From an uncultured Flavonifractor sp. (GTDB lineage Bacteria; Bacillota; Clostridia; Oscillospirales; Oscillospiraceae): a stretch of DNA of 38,531 bases. Numbering within the stretch: the first letter of the stretch is position 1; every line of letters starts with the position of its first letter. The translations under genes and the position numbers were made by a program. This document shows positions 29,724-38,455 of the stretch, one piece after another. The stretch is taken from NCBI GenBank assembly GCA_944385625.1, contig CALWXZ010000010.1, positions 1 to 38,531 of the forward strand. Direction: 5' to 3'. The notes below the pieces were generated by a model that saw nothing but the letters and a program-made list of their open reading frames with translations, had not been told where the DNA came from and ran no database searches.

Positions 29724-31195
29724 AGCTGATCCGGATTCATACAGGGGACAACGTGGCGGTGGCCCTGGTCCCGGTGGCGGCAGGGGAACGGGTGAGCGTT
29801 GGGGAGCGGACCCTGACGGCGGCGGAGCCCATTCCCCAGGGCCACAAGCTGGCCCTGACCGACATGAGGCCGGGGGACATGGTGTACAAATACGGCTGCG
29901 CCATTGGGAGGGTCACCGCGCCTGTGCCGGCGGGGGGGTGGGTCCACACCCACAACATGACCACCAACCTGTCCGCCCGCACCGATTTTTTCTACCGCCC
30001 GGCGGCCCGGGCCCTGACGCCGGAGGAGCCGGAGCAGTTTCTGGGCTATCTGCGGCCAGACGGCCGGGCGGCCACCCGCAACGAGATCTGGATACTGCCC
30101 ACCGTGGGCTGCGTCAACGAGATTGCAAGTCAGCTGGCGGCGGCCAATCAGGACCTGGTAAAAGGGAGTGTGGAGGGGCTTTACGCCTTTCCCCACCCCT
30201 ACGGATGCAGTCAGACCGGGGCGGACCACGCCAATACCCGGGCCATTCTGGCGGGACTGGCCCGCCACCCCAACGCGGCGGCGGTGCTGGTGGTGGGGCT
30301 GGGATGCGAGAACCTGCAATGCGGCCAGTTGATGGAGGACCTGGGTCCGGCGGCGGAGCGGGTGAAGTTTTTGGTGTGCCAGCAGGTGGAGGATGAGATG
30401 GCGGCAGGCCGGGCCCTGCTGGAGGAGTGCGCCGCCTATGCCGCCCGGTTCCGGCGGCAGCCCCTGCCGGTGAGCAAGCTGGTGGTGGGCCTAAAGTGTG
30501 GCGGCTCCGACGGCCTGTCCGGCATCACCGCCAACCCGGTGGTGGGCGCACTCAGCGACCTGCTGGTGGCCCGGGGGGGCAGCACCATCCTCACCGAGGT
30601 GCCCGAGATGTTCGGCGCCGAGGAGCTGCTGCTGGGCCGCTGTGCAGACCGGGAGGTGTTCCGGCAGGCGGCGGAGATGCTCCAGGGCTTCCGGGATTAT
30701 TTCGTCTCCCATGGGGAGAACGTCTATGAAAACCCCTCCCCCGGCAACAAGGCTGGGGGGATCACCACCCTGGAGGACAAGTCCTGCGGCTGCGTTCAGA
30801 AGGGGGGCACCGCTCCCATCGTGGGGGTGGTGCCCTATGGCGGCCAGGTGACCCGGTCCGGGCTGAACCTGCTGTGGGGGCCGGGCAACGACCTGGTGTC
30901 CACCACCGCCCTCAGCGCGGCGGGGGCCCACCTGATCCTCTTTACCACCGGCCGGGGCACTCCCTTCGGGGCCCCCGCCCCCACCCTGAAGATCTCCAGC
31001 AACCAGGCCCTGGCGGCCCGAAAGCCCCGGTGGATCGATTTTGACGCCGGGGTGGTGGCTCAGGGCCGGTCCATCCGCCAGACGGCCCGGCAGCTGTACC
31101 ATCTGGTGCTGCGCACCGCCGGCGGCGCCCCCACCCGCAGCGAGGCGGCGGGCCGGCGGGGAATTGCCATCTTCAAGGACGGCGTGACGCTGTGA
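29720..31195 (+). CDS. uxaA: Altronate dehydratase UxaA
   Basis: A 491-residue dehydratase that converts D-altronate to 2-keto-3-deoxygluconate. The N-terminal SAF-like domain (about residues 1-90) holds IPQGHKLAL and the GWVHTHNM motif. The large catalytic domain has FLGYLRPDGRAATRNEIWILPTVGCVN, HPYGCSQTG, GLKCGGSDGLSGITANP and PGNKAGGITTLEDKSCGC. Its Cys and His residues fit the iron-dependent galactarate/altronate dehydratase family. Both domains are in one chain, as in E. coli. The start lies in an ATGA overlap with uxaB. It is the last recognisable uronate gene, and no clear terminator follows. Confidence 0.95.
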   Translation: MKLIRIHTGDNVAVALVPVAAGERVSVGERTLTAAEPIPQGHKLALTDMRPGDMVYKYGCAIGRVTAPVPAGGWVHTHNMTTNLSARTDFFYRPAARALTPEEPEQFLGYLRPDGRAATRNEIWILPTVGCVNEIASQLAAANQDLVKGSVEGLYAFPHPYGCSQTGADHANTRAILAGLARHPNAAAVLVVGLGCENLQCGQLMEDLGPAAERVKFLVCQQVEDEMAAGRALLEECAAYAARFRRQPLPVSKLVVGLKCGGSDGLSGITANPVVGALSDLLVARGGSTILTEVPEMFGAEELLLGRCADREVFRQAAEMLQGFRDYFVSHGENVYENPSPGNKAGGITTLEDKSCGCVQKGGTAPIVGVVPYGGQVTRSGLNLLWGPGNDLVSTTALSAAGAHLILFTTGRGTPFGAPAPTLKISSNQALAARKPRWIDFDAGVVAQGRSIRQTARQLYHLVLRTAGGAPTRSEAAGRRGIAIFKDGVTL

Positions 31196-31226
31196 AAAAT
31201 CCACAGGGTAGGATAAAAAATCCATC

Positions 31227-31255
31227 TTTCCAAATCGGGTGGAATCAGGTAAAAT
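31227..31255 (+). promoter_or_regulatory. Candidate promoter of pyk
   Basis: TTTCCA (31227-31232) and TAAAAT (31250-31255) are 17 bp apart, about 53 bp before the pyk start. Read-through from uxaA is also possible because no terminator was seen. Confidence 0.6.
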
Positions 31256-31308
31256 AAACCCAGCTATGTCAAGACCCGCAGCAACCACGTCTGTTATGGA
31301 GGTAGGAC

Positions 31309-32742
31309 ATGAGAAAAACGAAAATCATCTGCACCCTCGGTCCGGCGGTGGACAACGAGGAGACCCTGCGCAAACTGATTCTCAAGGGCATGAACGCGGC
31401 CCGCTTTAACTTTTCTCACGGCACCCACGAGAGCCACCTGGCTCAGCTCACCAAGCTGAAGCGGGTCAGGGACCTTCTGGGCGCCCCGGTTGCCACCATC
31501 CTGGACACCAAAGGTCCTGAGATCCGGGTCAAGACCTTTGAAAACAGCCCGGTGAATCTGGAGCGGGGGCAGAGCTTTGTCCTGTGTACCGATGACGTGG
31601 CCGGCGATCAAAGCCAGGTATCCGTGACCTACCAGAACCTGCATAACGAGGTGGCCCCCGGCTGCCGCATCCTGGTGGACGACGGCCTCATCGAGCTGAA
31701 GGTAGAGCGGGTCGAGGGCACCCGGGTGATCTGCGAGGTGGAGAACGGCGGCCCGCTGTCCAGCAACAAGTCCATCAACATACCGGACGTACATATCCAC
31801 CTGCCCTCCCTCACCGACAAGGACCGAGACGACATCAAGTTCGCCGTGGAGAACGACTTTGACTTTATTGCCGCCTCCTTTGTCCGCAAGGCCAGCGATG
31901 TGGAGGACATCCGGGCAGAGCTCCACAGGCACGAGGGGGGCGACAAGGTCCAGATCATTGCCAAGATCGAGAACCGGGAGGGGGTGGACAACATCGACGC
32001 CATCATCGATGCCGCCGACGGCATCATGGTGGCCCGGGGCGACCTGGGGGTGGAGATCCCCGCCCATGAGGTGCCCGTGCTGCAAAAGCAGATGATTAAG
32101 GCGGCCACCCGGAAGGGTCTGCCCGTCATCACCGCCACCCAGATGCTGGACTCCATGATGCGCAACCCCCGGCCCACCCGGGCCGAGGTGTCCGACGTGG
32201 CCAACGCCGTGTTTGACGGCACCTCCTGCGTCATGCTCTCCGGCGAGACCGCCTCCGGCAAATACCCCATTGAGGCTCTGGAGACCATGGTGGCCACCGT
32301 CACCGCCGCCGAGGGGGCCATCGACTACTGGGGCCGCTTCCGGGAGCGCAACCTGCTGCCCGAGATTGCCGGCATCAGCGACGCCATCACCCACACCTGC
32401 TGCCTGACCGCCATGGATCTGAAGGCTACCGCCATCCTGGCGCCCACCAAGTCGGGCTATACCGCCAAGGTGATCTCCCGCTTCCGCCCCGGCTGCAACA
32501 TCATTTCCCTGACCCAGAGCGAGTCCACCCGCCGTCAGCTGGCCATCTCCTGGGGCGTCCACCCCTATCTGTGCGGCGAGGTGGATTCCACCGACCGGAT
32601 GTTCTCCCTGGCGGTGGACGTGGCTCGAAAGGAGGGGGTGGTAAAGCCCGGCGAGACCGTGGTCATCACCGCCGGCGTGCCCCTGGGCAAGTCGGGCACC
32701 ACCAACCTTATCAAGGCCCAGGTGGTGGACGAGGGGCTGTAA
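31309..32742 (+). CDS. pyk: Pyruvate kinase
   Basis: A 477-residue glycolytic enzyme that converts phosphoenolpyruvate and ADP to pyruvate and ATP. Conserved blocks are MNAARFNFSHG, TILDTKGPEIR, the IAKIENREGVDNID signature with its catalytic lysine, ARGDLGVEIP and TATQMLDSM. A regular C-terminal domain ends in GKSGTTN. The extra PEP-utilising domain of some Bacillus enzymes is absent. TATGGAGGT precedes the ATG. It processes the lower-glycolysis flux that the uronate locus feeds through glyceraldehyde 3-phosphate. It has its own terminator. Confidence 0.97.
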   Translation: MRKTKIICTLGPAVDNEETLRKLILKGMNAARFNFSHGTHESHLAQLTKLKRVRDLLGAPVATILDTKGPEIRVKTFENSPVNLERGQSFVLCTDDVAGDQSQVSVTYQNLHNEVAPGCRILVDDGLIELKVERVEGTRVICEVENGGPLSSNKSINIPDVHIHLPSLTDKDRDDIKFAVENDFDFIAASFVRKASDVEDIRAELHRHEGGDKVQIIAKIENREGVDNIDAIIDAADGIMVARGDLGVEIPAHEVPVLQKQMIKAATRKGLPVITATQMLDSMMRNPRPTRAEVSDVANAVFDGTSCVMLSGETASGKYPIEALETMVATVTAAEGAIDYWGRFRERNLLPEIAGISDAITHTCCLTAMDLKATAILAPTKSGYTAKVISRFRPGCNIISLTQSESTRRQLAISWGVHPYLCGEVDSTDRMFSLAVDVARKEGVVKPGETVVITAGVPLGKSGTTNLIKAQVVDEGL

Positions 32743-32763
32743 CGCTCCCTGCCATACAACAAT

Positions 32764-32812
32764 CAGACCGGGTGTACTCCAGTTTTTCGGGGTGCGCCCG
32801 GTCTGTTTTTTT
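32764..32812 (+). terminator. Intrinsic terminator after pyk
   Basis: A 17-position stem (32764-32780 with 32789-32805, including G-T wobbles) with an AGTTTTTC loop and a run of seven T (32806-32812). Confidence 0.92.
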
Positions 32813-32853
32813 GGCGGCTCGCCGGCCGGCGGGGCTATACCGGCAGGGGAGTG

Positions 32854-32882
32854 TTGAGTGTCGTCAAACTATCTGGTATAAT
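32854..32882 (+). promoter_or_regulatory. Promoter of the sugar-sensing operon
   Basis: TTGAGT (32854-32859) and TATAAT (32877-32882) are 17 bp apart, with a TG one base before the -10. The leader to the first ATG is about 70 nt. Confidence 0.82.
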
Positions 32883-32961
32883 ATTAGCCATTGAATCCAT
32901 GAAGGGGTACAGCCTGCCGGGACCCGGCCTGGCTCCCCCAACGGAAAGGACAGGTGCCCCA

Positions 32962-34245
32962 ATGGCTGCAAAGACGCAGTATACCGTGATCGTGGCCGAC
33001 GACGAGGACGAGCTGAGAGAGGCGGTGTGTACCATGATCCCCTGGCAGGATTACGGGTTTCGCCTGGTGGGGAGCGCCAGCAACGGGCTGGACGCCCTCC
33101 AGCTGGTGGAGAAGCACGGCCCCGACCTGCTGCTCACCGACATCCGGATGCCCTTTATCTCCGGCATCGAGCTGGCCCGGCAGGTGCGGGAGGTGCGCCC
33201 CGCCACCAACATCGCTTTTTTGAGCGGCTATGACGATTTTGAATATGCCAAGCAGGCCATCCGGTACAATATCATCAGCTATATGCTCAAGCCCCTGACC
33301 ATGGAGGGGCTGGGGGCGGAGCTGCGGACCATCCGGCAGAAGATCGACGCCCAGTACGCCATGTTCCGCCAGACCGCCCCCCGGGCGGAGGGGCCCGACC
33401 TGCGGGCGGCCCTGCTGATGCCCCTGGTGCTGGACGACTATGGCGAGCCGGAGGGGGAGTCCAGGGCTGAGAGCTACGCCCGGCAGTACGGCCTGCTGCG
33501 GGACGGGGAGGACAGGCCGGATTACACTGTGATGGTATCCATCCTGCTCAATGAGGACGGCGGAAACGGGACCGAGCCATCCTTTGTGGCGTCGGTGGAC
33601 CGGCTGGCCGCCAAGTACCTCCGGACCGTCAGCTTTTTTGCCTCCGGAAAGGTGATCTCGGTGCTGCTGGGCAACCCCTCGGACTTTGCCGAGTATCTCC
33701 ACATCCTGGCCGACGAGATCCCCCAGATGGCGGACCGGGTGCTGGGCAAGCGCTGCCGCATCGGCGTCAGCCGGACGGTGGGGGCCCTGACCGATCTGCA
33801 CGGCGCCTACCGGGAGGCCATGGAGGCCCTGCGCCAGGGGGACCGGTCGGAGGGGGGCGCCCAGTTCATCAACGATCTGGCCCCCGCCGTCAAGGGGGGA
33901 GAGCTGCTGTGCAAGCGGGCGCTGGAGGTTTTGGACCAGCACTATATGCAGGCCGACCTGTCTCTGGTCTCTCTCAGCGGGATGCTGGCCGTCAGCCCCA
34001 ACCATCTGAGCGCCTGCATCAAGAAATACACCGGCGAGACCTTTATCAACATCCTCATCCGCAAGCGGATGGAGGCCGCCCGGGAGCTGCTGACCTCCAC
34101 GGGGCTGAAGGTGCAGGAGATCTCCCAGCGCTGCGGCTACACCGACCAGCACTATTTCAGCTACTGCTTCAAGAAATATTGCGGGGAGTCGCCCAACGCC
34201 ATGCGCCGCAGGCTGGAGCAGGAAAGGGCGGGTGAGTTGGCTTGA
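32962..34245 (+). CDS. YesN-type response regulator with AraC DNA-binding domain
   Basis: A 427-residue response regulator. The receiver domain (about residues 6-125) has the acidic pair Asp13/Asp14, phospho-acceptor Asp60 (LLLTDIRMP) and the Lys of YMLKPL. A middle region of about 170 residues is of the kind seen in YesN proteins. The C-terminal AraC domain has two helix-turn-helix units (LSGMLAVSPNHLSACIKKYTG and VQEISQRCGYTDQHYFSYCFKKYCG). The start ATG at 32962 gives a normal receiver N-terminus, although the nearest ribosome binding site (AAAGGA) is 11 bp away. It overlaps the kinase gene and probably activates the downstream mglB promoter. Confidence 0.92.
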   Translation: MAAKTQYTVIVADDEDELREAVCTMIPWQDYGFRLVGSASNGLDALQLVEKHGPDLLLTDIRMPFISGIELARQVREVRPATNIAFLSGYDDFEYAKQAIRYNIISYMLKPLTMEGLGAELRTIRQKIDAQYAMFRQTAPRAEGPDLRAALLMPLVLDDYGEPEGESRAESYARQYGLLRDGEDRPDYTVMVSILLNEDGGNGTEPSFVASVDRLAAKYLRTVSFFASGKVISVLLGNPSDFAEYLHILADEIPQMADRVLGKRCRIGVSRTVGALTDLHGAYREAMEALRQGDRSEGGAQFINDLAPAVKGGELLCKRALEVLDQHYMQADLSLVSLSGMLAVSPNHLSACIKKYTGETFINILIRKRMEAARELLTSTGLKVQEISQRCGYTDQHYFSYCFKKYCGESPNAMRRRLEQERAGELA

Positions 34246-35963
34246 GCAAGCGCGGCGCCGGCCGGAAGGGTATGCGCATCACCACCATCCTGGTGGCCAT
34301 CGTGGTGGGGGTGGTGGCGGTCATCCTGTGCTGCTGCATCCTGCTGTTTCTGGACCGGTATCGGGACGCCATGGTGCAGAGCGCCCGCACCAGCAGCAGC
34401 CAGGCGGTGTCCCAGGTGTCCACCACCGTGGCCAACTACCTGGGTGACATGGATCAGGCCATGGAGCTGGTGGAGCAGTCCATGCTGGAGAGCGAGGACA
34501 GCCGGGACAAGCTGCTCACCGCATTTCTGAACTTCCGCCCCGATGTGGTGGCGGTGACCAGCTACTCCCCCAGCGGGGTGCTGCTGGACTGCTGGTCCCT
34601 GGGCCGGCAGCCCAGAGAACAAATCTATCAGAACCTCTCCTTTGATCTGGAGAAGGCCAGGACGGCCAGTTCCCCCTATATGACCGCCCCCCATGTGGAG
34701 AGCATTTTCGAGAGTTACTACCCCTGGGTGGTCACCATGACCGCTCCGCTGAAAGAGGGGGGGCGGGCGGCTTGGGTCTCCCTGGATCTGAGCTTTTCCA
34801 GTATCTCCAGCTACATCAACAACATCGGCATCGGCCAGCGGGGCTACTGTTTTTTGATGGACGGGGCGGGAAACATCGTCTACCACCCCCAGCAGCAGCT
34901 GCTGTATTCCGGATTGAAAAGCGAGAACACCGCCGTCCTGGCCGGGCTGGAGGACGGCTCCTACGCCGACGATACGGTGATCTACAGCCTGACCGGCGTG
35001 GCGGGCAGCGACTGGCGGGTGGTGGGGGTCAGCTATGTGGACGAGCTGGTCAACCGCAATGTGCGGGATATGATCCGGCTGTCGCTGCTGCTGGCGGTGG
35101 CGGTGCTGGCGGCGGCGGTGCTCACCAGCTGGCTGCTGTTCCGGCTGCTGAGCCGCCCCCTGCGGGGACTGGCCTCCGCCATGGAGGATTTTGAGACCGA
35201 CGCCGACCACTTCACCTACCGCCCGGTGGGGGGCACCCGGGAGGTGCAGGAGCTCTCCGATTCCTTTGAGCACATGGTGCTGCGGATTCAGCGGCTCATG
35301 ACCACCGTGCGGGAAGAGGAGATCAACCTGCGCAAGACCGAGCTGAAGGCCCTCCAGGCCCAGATTAACCCCCATTTCCTTTATAACACCCTGGACTCCA
35401 TCGCCTGGATGTGTGAGCAGGGCCGCAACGCCGAGGCCGTCAAGATGGTCCACGCTCTGGCCCGGCTGTTCCGCATCAGCATCAGCAAGGGCCATGAGCT
35501 TATCCCCATCGCCAAGGAGATCGAGCACGCCGAGAGCTATCTCCAGATCCAGAAATACCGCTACAAGAACCAGTTTACCTATACCTTTGACGTGGACCCG
35601 GCCTGCCTGGGGTACTACTGCAACAAAATCACCCTCCAGCCCATCATTGAAAACGCCATCAACCACGGGCTGGACCTGATGGTGGACGAGGGACACATCT
35701 GGGTGCAGGTGATGCAGGAGGGGGAGGATATTCTCTTCCGGGTGCTGGACAACGGCGTGGGCATGAGCCAGGAGCAGCTGCAATCCATCCTTCAGCGGGG
35801 ACCCAAGGACCGTACCGGCATCGGCATCAAGAACGTCAATGACCGGCTGAAGATCTACTTTGGCAAGCAGTATGGACTGAGCATTACCAGCGAACCGGAC
35901 GTGGGCACCTGTGTGGAGATCCGGATGCCCAGGATACAGGAGGGCGATTATGAGGCGAAATAG
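34242..35963 (+). CDS. YesM-type sensor histidine kinase
   Basis: A 573-residue membrane kinase. TM1 is at about residues 12-36. An extracellular sensor region (about 40-275) of Cache type follows, then TM2 (LLLAVAVLAAAVLTSWLLF) and a HAMP linker. The His_kinase domain has phospho-acceptor His378 in QINPHFLYNTLDSI, and the HATPase domain has the N box (IIENAINHGLD) and GVGMSQEQ. The start is a TTG at 34242 overlapping the regulator stop, with GGAAAGGGCGGG upstream. An ATG at 34272 is the alternative and would drop ten basic residues before TM1. Its partner is the AraC-type regulator. The following binding protein probably acts on its outer domain. Confidence 0.92.
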   Translation: MSKRGAGRKGMRITTILVAIVVGVVAVILCCCILLFLDRYRDAMVQSARTSSSQAVSQVSTTVANYLGDMDQAMELVEQSMLESEDSRDKLLTAFLNFRPDVVAVTSYSPSGVLLDCWSLGRQPREQIYQNLSFDLEKARTASSPYMTAPHVESIFESYYPWVVTMTAPLKEGGRAAWVSLDLSFSSISSYINNIGIGQRGYCFLMDGAGNIVYHPQQQLLYSGLKSENTAVLAGLEDGSYADDTVIYSLTGVAGSDWRVVGVSYVDELVNRNVRDMIRLSLLLAVAVLAAAVLTSWLLFRLLSRPLRGLASAMEDFETDADHFTYRPVGGTREVQELSDSFEHMVLRIQRLMTTVREEEINLRKTELKALQAQINPHFLYNTLDSIAWMCEQGRNAEAVKMVHALARLFRISISKGHELIPIAKEIEHAESYLQIQKYRYKNQFTYTFDVDPACLGYYCNKITLQPIIENAINHGLDLMVDEGHIWVQVMQEGEDILFRVLDNGVGMSQEQLQSILQRGPKDRTGIGIKNVNDRLKIYFGKQYGLSITSEPDVGTCVEIRMPRIQEGDYEAK

Positions 35964-36924
35964 GTATGCCGCCCTGCTTCTGGCGTTCCTGTTCGGCGTG
36001 GGGCTGAGCGGCTGCGGCGGCGGGAGCACAGAGCGGCAGACGGTGGCGCTGGTGGCCAAATCCACCCGGACGGAGTTTTGGCTGTCGGTCTTTGCCGGCG
36101 CGGAGGCCGCCGCTACGGAGTATAATCTGGACCTGACCATTGTGGGGCCGGAGACCGAGGAGGACTATGAGACCCAGAACCGGATGGTGGCGGATGCGGC
36201 GGCGGCAGGCGCCGGAGCCATCGTGTTTTCCGCCATCGACTACGAAAATAACGCCGCGGCCGTGGACGCCGCCGCCCAGCAGGGGGTCAAGATCGTGGCC
36301 ATCGACAGCAGCGTGGCCTCCGACCTGGTGAGCGCCTACATCGGAACCGACAACTACGCTGCGGGACAGATGGCGGCCCAGGCCGCCCTGGATCGGGTGG
36401 AGGGACCGCTGAAGGTGGGGCTGGTCAACTACGACGTCAACAGCGCCAATGGCCAGGAGCGGGAGCGGGGGGCCACCGACGTCTTTCTCCAGAGCGGCCG
36501 GGCTGAGATTGTCACCGTCATCAACACGCTGGCCGAGGCGGAGCGGGCCCGGGCGGACACCGCCGCCCTGCTGGCGCGCAATCCGGAGGTCAACGTGCTG
36601 GTGGCCTTCAACGAGCCCACCAGCGTGGGCGCGGCCCGGGCGGTGGAGGCGGCGGGCAAAGGGGAGGACGTGTTTCTGGTGGGTTTTGACTCCAACGTGG
36701 TCACCATCGACGGCCTGCAGGAGGGCACGGTGGACGTGCTGATCGTGCAGAACCCCTACGCCATGGGCTATCTGGGCGTGGAGAGCGCCTACAGACTGCT
36801 GTCCGGCCAGGACGGGGAGGTGGAGCAGACGGTGGACACCTCCACCAAGGCGGTGGATCGGAACAACCTTTTTACCGTGGATAGTCAGAAGGCGTTGTTT
36901 GCCTTTGAAAAAGGTCGGAATTAG
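35950..36924 (+). CDS. LacI-type sugar-binding lipoprotein, probable sensor partner of the kinase
   Basis: A 324-residue periplasmic-binding-protein-1 family protein with a signal peptide ending LSGC (lipidated Cys22). The fold begins VALVAKSTRTEFWLSVFAGAEAAA. Ligand-site landmarks are VFSAIDYENNAAAV, VAIDSSVASD, IGTDNYAAGQMAA, VAFNEPTSVGAA and VGFDSNVVTIDGL. It overlaps the kinase gene by 14 bp, and AGGAGGG lies before the ATG. No permease or ATPase is coupled to it. In Clostridium beijerinckii an equivalent protein, XylFII, binds the kinase LytS and signals xylose. By analogy this one probably senses a sugar for the YesMN-like pair. The sugar is unknown. Confidence 0.88.
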   Translation: MRRNRYAALLLAFLFGVGLSGCGGGSTERQTVALVAKSTRTEFWLSVFAGAEAAATEYNLDLTIVGPETEEDYETQNRMVADAAAAGAGAIVFSAIDYENNAAAVDAAAQQGVKIVAIDSSVASDLVSAYIGTDNYAAGQMAAQAALDRVEGPLKVGLVNYDVNSANGQERERGATDVFLQSGRAEIVTVINTLAEAERARADTAALLARNPEVNVLVAFNEPTSVGAARAVEAAGKGEDVFLVGFDSNVVTIDGLQEGTVDVLIVQNPYAMGYLGVESAYRLLSGQDGEVEQTVDTSTKAVDRNNLFTVDSQKALFAFEKGRN

Positions 36925-36941
36925 CATTATGCACAAATTTA

Positions 36942-37041
36942 TGTGGTATAATTTTAGTGCTTTGTCTTATTCGCATAAATATTTACCCTTCTTTCAGTGA
37001 AATTTCACCTTGTTTTTCCAGTAAATTTCCACTAATATAAT
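36942..37041 (+). promoter_or_regulatory. mglB promoter region with candidate AraC-regulator direct repeats
   Basis: This AT-rich region has two -10 candidates: TATAAT near 36947 with a TG before it, and TATAAT at 37036-37041. Neither has a good -35. Directly upstream of the second, two related elements sharing CAGT, AAATTTC and CAC lie at 36995-37010 and 37019-37034, 23-24 bp apart on the same strand. This is the layout expected for an activator dimer of the AraC type covering a weak -35. The assignment to the upstream response regulator is inference. Confidence 0.55.
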
Positions 37042-37105
37042 AAAGTGTAAGGTGGGAGCTGGACGTGTACTCCCCCCAAAAACCCAAGGAAAAAGGAGAA
37101 TTGCT

Positions 37106-38407
37106 ATGAAGAAGAGAATTCTTGCACTGTCCCTGTCCGCCGCCATGGCGCTCAGCTTGGCTGCCTGTGGCGGCGGCGGCGAGGGCACCCAGCCCTCCGG
37201 CTCCCAGGAGACCGGCGGTGGCGGCGGCGGCGCTGCTACTTCGGAAGTGGCCAACAAGGATAAGCCCCTGGTGTGGTTCAACCGCCAGCCCTCCAACAGC
37301 TCCACCGGCGAGCTGGACATGGCCGCTCTGAGCTTCAACGAAAACACCTACTATGTGGGCTTCGACGCCAACCAGGGCGCCGAGCTCCAGGGCACCATGA
37401 TTGTGGATTACATCAAGGCCCACGCCGCTGAGATTGACCGCAACGGCGACGGCATCATCGGCTATGTGCTGGCCGTGGGCGACATCGGCCACAACGACTC
37501 CATCGCCCGTACCCGCGGCGTCCGCGCCGCTCTGGGCACCGGCGTTGAGAAGGACGGCGTCATCGACAGCGCCCCCGTGGGCACCAACGCCGACGGCTCC
37601 TCCACCATCGTGAAGGACGGCTCCATCGAGGTGGACGGCACCACCTACACCATCCGTGAGCTGGCCTCTCAGGAGATGAAGAACTCCGCCGGCGCCACCT
37701 GGGACGCCGCCACCGCCGGCAACGCCATCGGCACCTGGGCTTCCTCCTTCGGCGATCAGATCGACATCGTTGCCTCCAACAACGACGGCATGGGTATGTC
37801 CATGTTCAATTCCTGGTCCAAGGCCAACGGCGTTCCCACCTTCGGCTATGACGCCAACTCCGACGCCGTTGCCGCTATCGCGGAGGGCTACGGCGGCACC
37901 ATCAGCCAGCACGCCGACGTGCAGGCCTACCTGACCCTGCGTGTGCTGCGCAACGCTCTGGACGGCGTGGACATCGACATGGGTATCGGCACCGCCGACG
38001 AGGCCGGCAATGTGCTGACCGACGACGTGTTCTACTATGACGAGGCCACCCGCTCCTACTACGCTCTGAACGTGGCCGTCACCGCTGACAACTATCAGGA
38101 GTTCCTGGACTCCACCGTGACCTACGAGCCCGTCTCCAAGCAGCTGGACGCCACCGCTCACCCCACCAAGAACGTGTGGCTGAACATCTACAACTCCGCC
38201 GACAACTTCCTGGGCTCCACCTATCAGCCCCTGCTGCAGAAGTATGACGATCTGCTGAACCTGAACGTGGAGTACATCGCCGGCGACGGTCAGACCGAGT
38301 CCAACATCACCAACCGTCTGGGCAACCCCAGCGCCTATGACGCCTTCGCCATCAACATGGTGAAGACCGACAACGCCGCCTCCTACACCGGCATTCTGGG
38401 CCAGTAA
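37106..38407 (+). CDS. mglB: Galactose/glucose ABC transporter substrate-binding lipoprotein MglB
   Basis: A 433-residue binding lipoprotein. The signal peptide ends LSLAAC (Cys21), followed by a long Gly/Ser/Thr linker. The protein has the MglB calcium loop DRNGDGIIGYVLAVGDIGHND, matching the EF-hand-like site of galactose-binding protein. The sugar-site blocks NRQPSNSSTGE, VASNNDGMGMSM and FGYDANSDAV are also present. It is longer than E. coli MglB (about 330) because of the linker and inserts near residues 165-205, as in many Clostridia. AAAAGGAG lies upstream of the ATG. Genes for MglA and MglC are expected just past the window. Rare-codon-free, strongly biased codons suggest high expression. 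Confidence 0.92.
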   Translation: MKKRILALSLSAAMALSLAACGGGGEGTQPSGSQETGGGGGGAATSEVANKDKPLVWFNRQPSNSSTGELDMAALSFNENTYYVGFDANQGAELQGTMIVDYIKAHAAEIDRNGDGIIGYVLAVGDIGHNDSIARTRGVRAALGTGVEKDGVIDSAPVGTNADGSSTIVKDGSIEVDGTTYTIRELASQEMKNSAGATWDAATAGNAIGTWASSFGDQIDIVASNNDGMGMSMFNSWSKANGVPTFGYDANSDAVAAIAEGYGGTISQHADVQAYLTLRVLRNALDGVDIDMGIGTADEAGNVLTDDVFYYDEATRSYYALNVAVTADNYQEFLDSTVTYEPVSKQLDATAHPTKNVWLNIYNSADNFLGSTYQPLLQKYDDLLNLNVEYIAGDGQTESNITNRLGNPSAYDAFAINMVKTDNAASYTGILGQ

Positions 38408-38455
38408 TGGATGTGGGGCCGCTAGGGCCAAACTGAATCAGAACTAAGAACCGCT

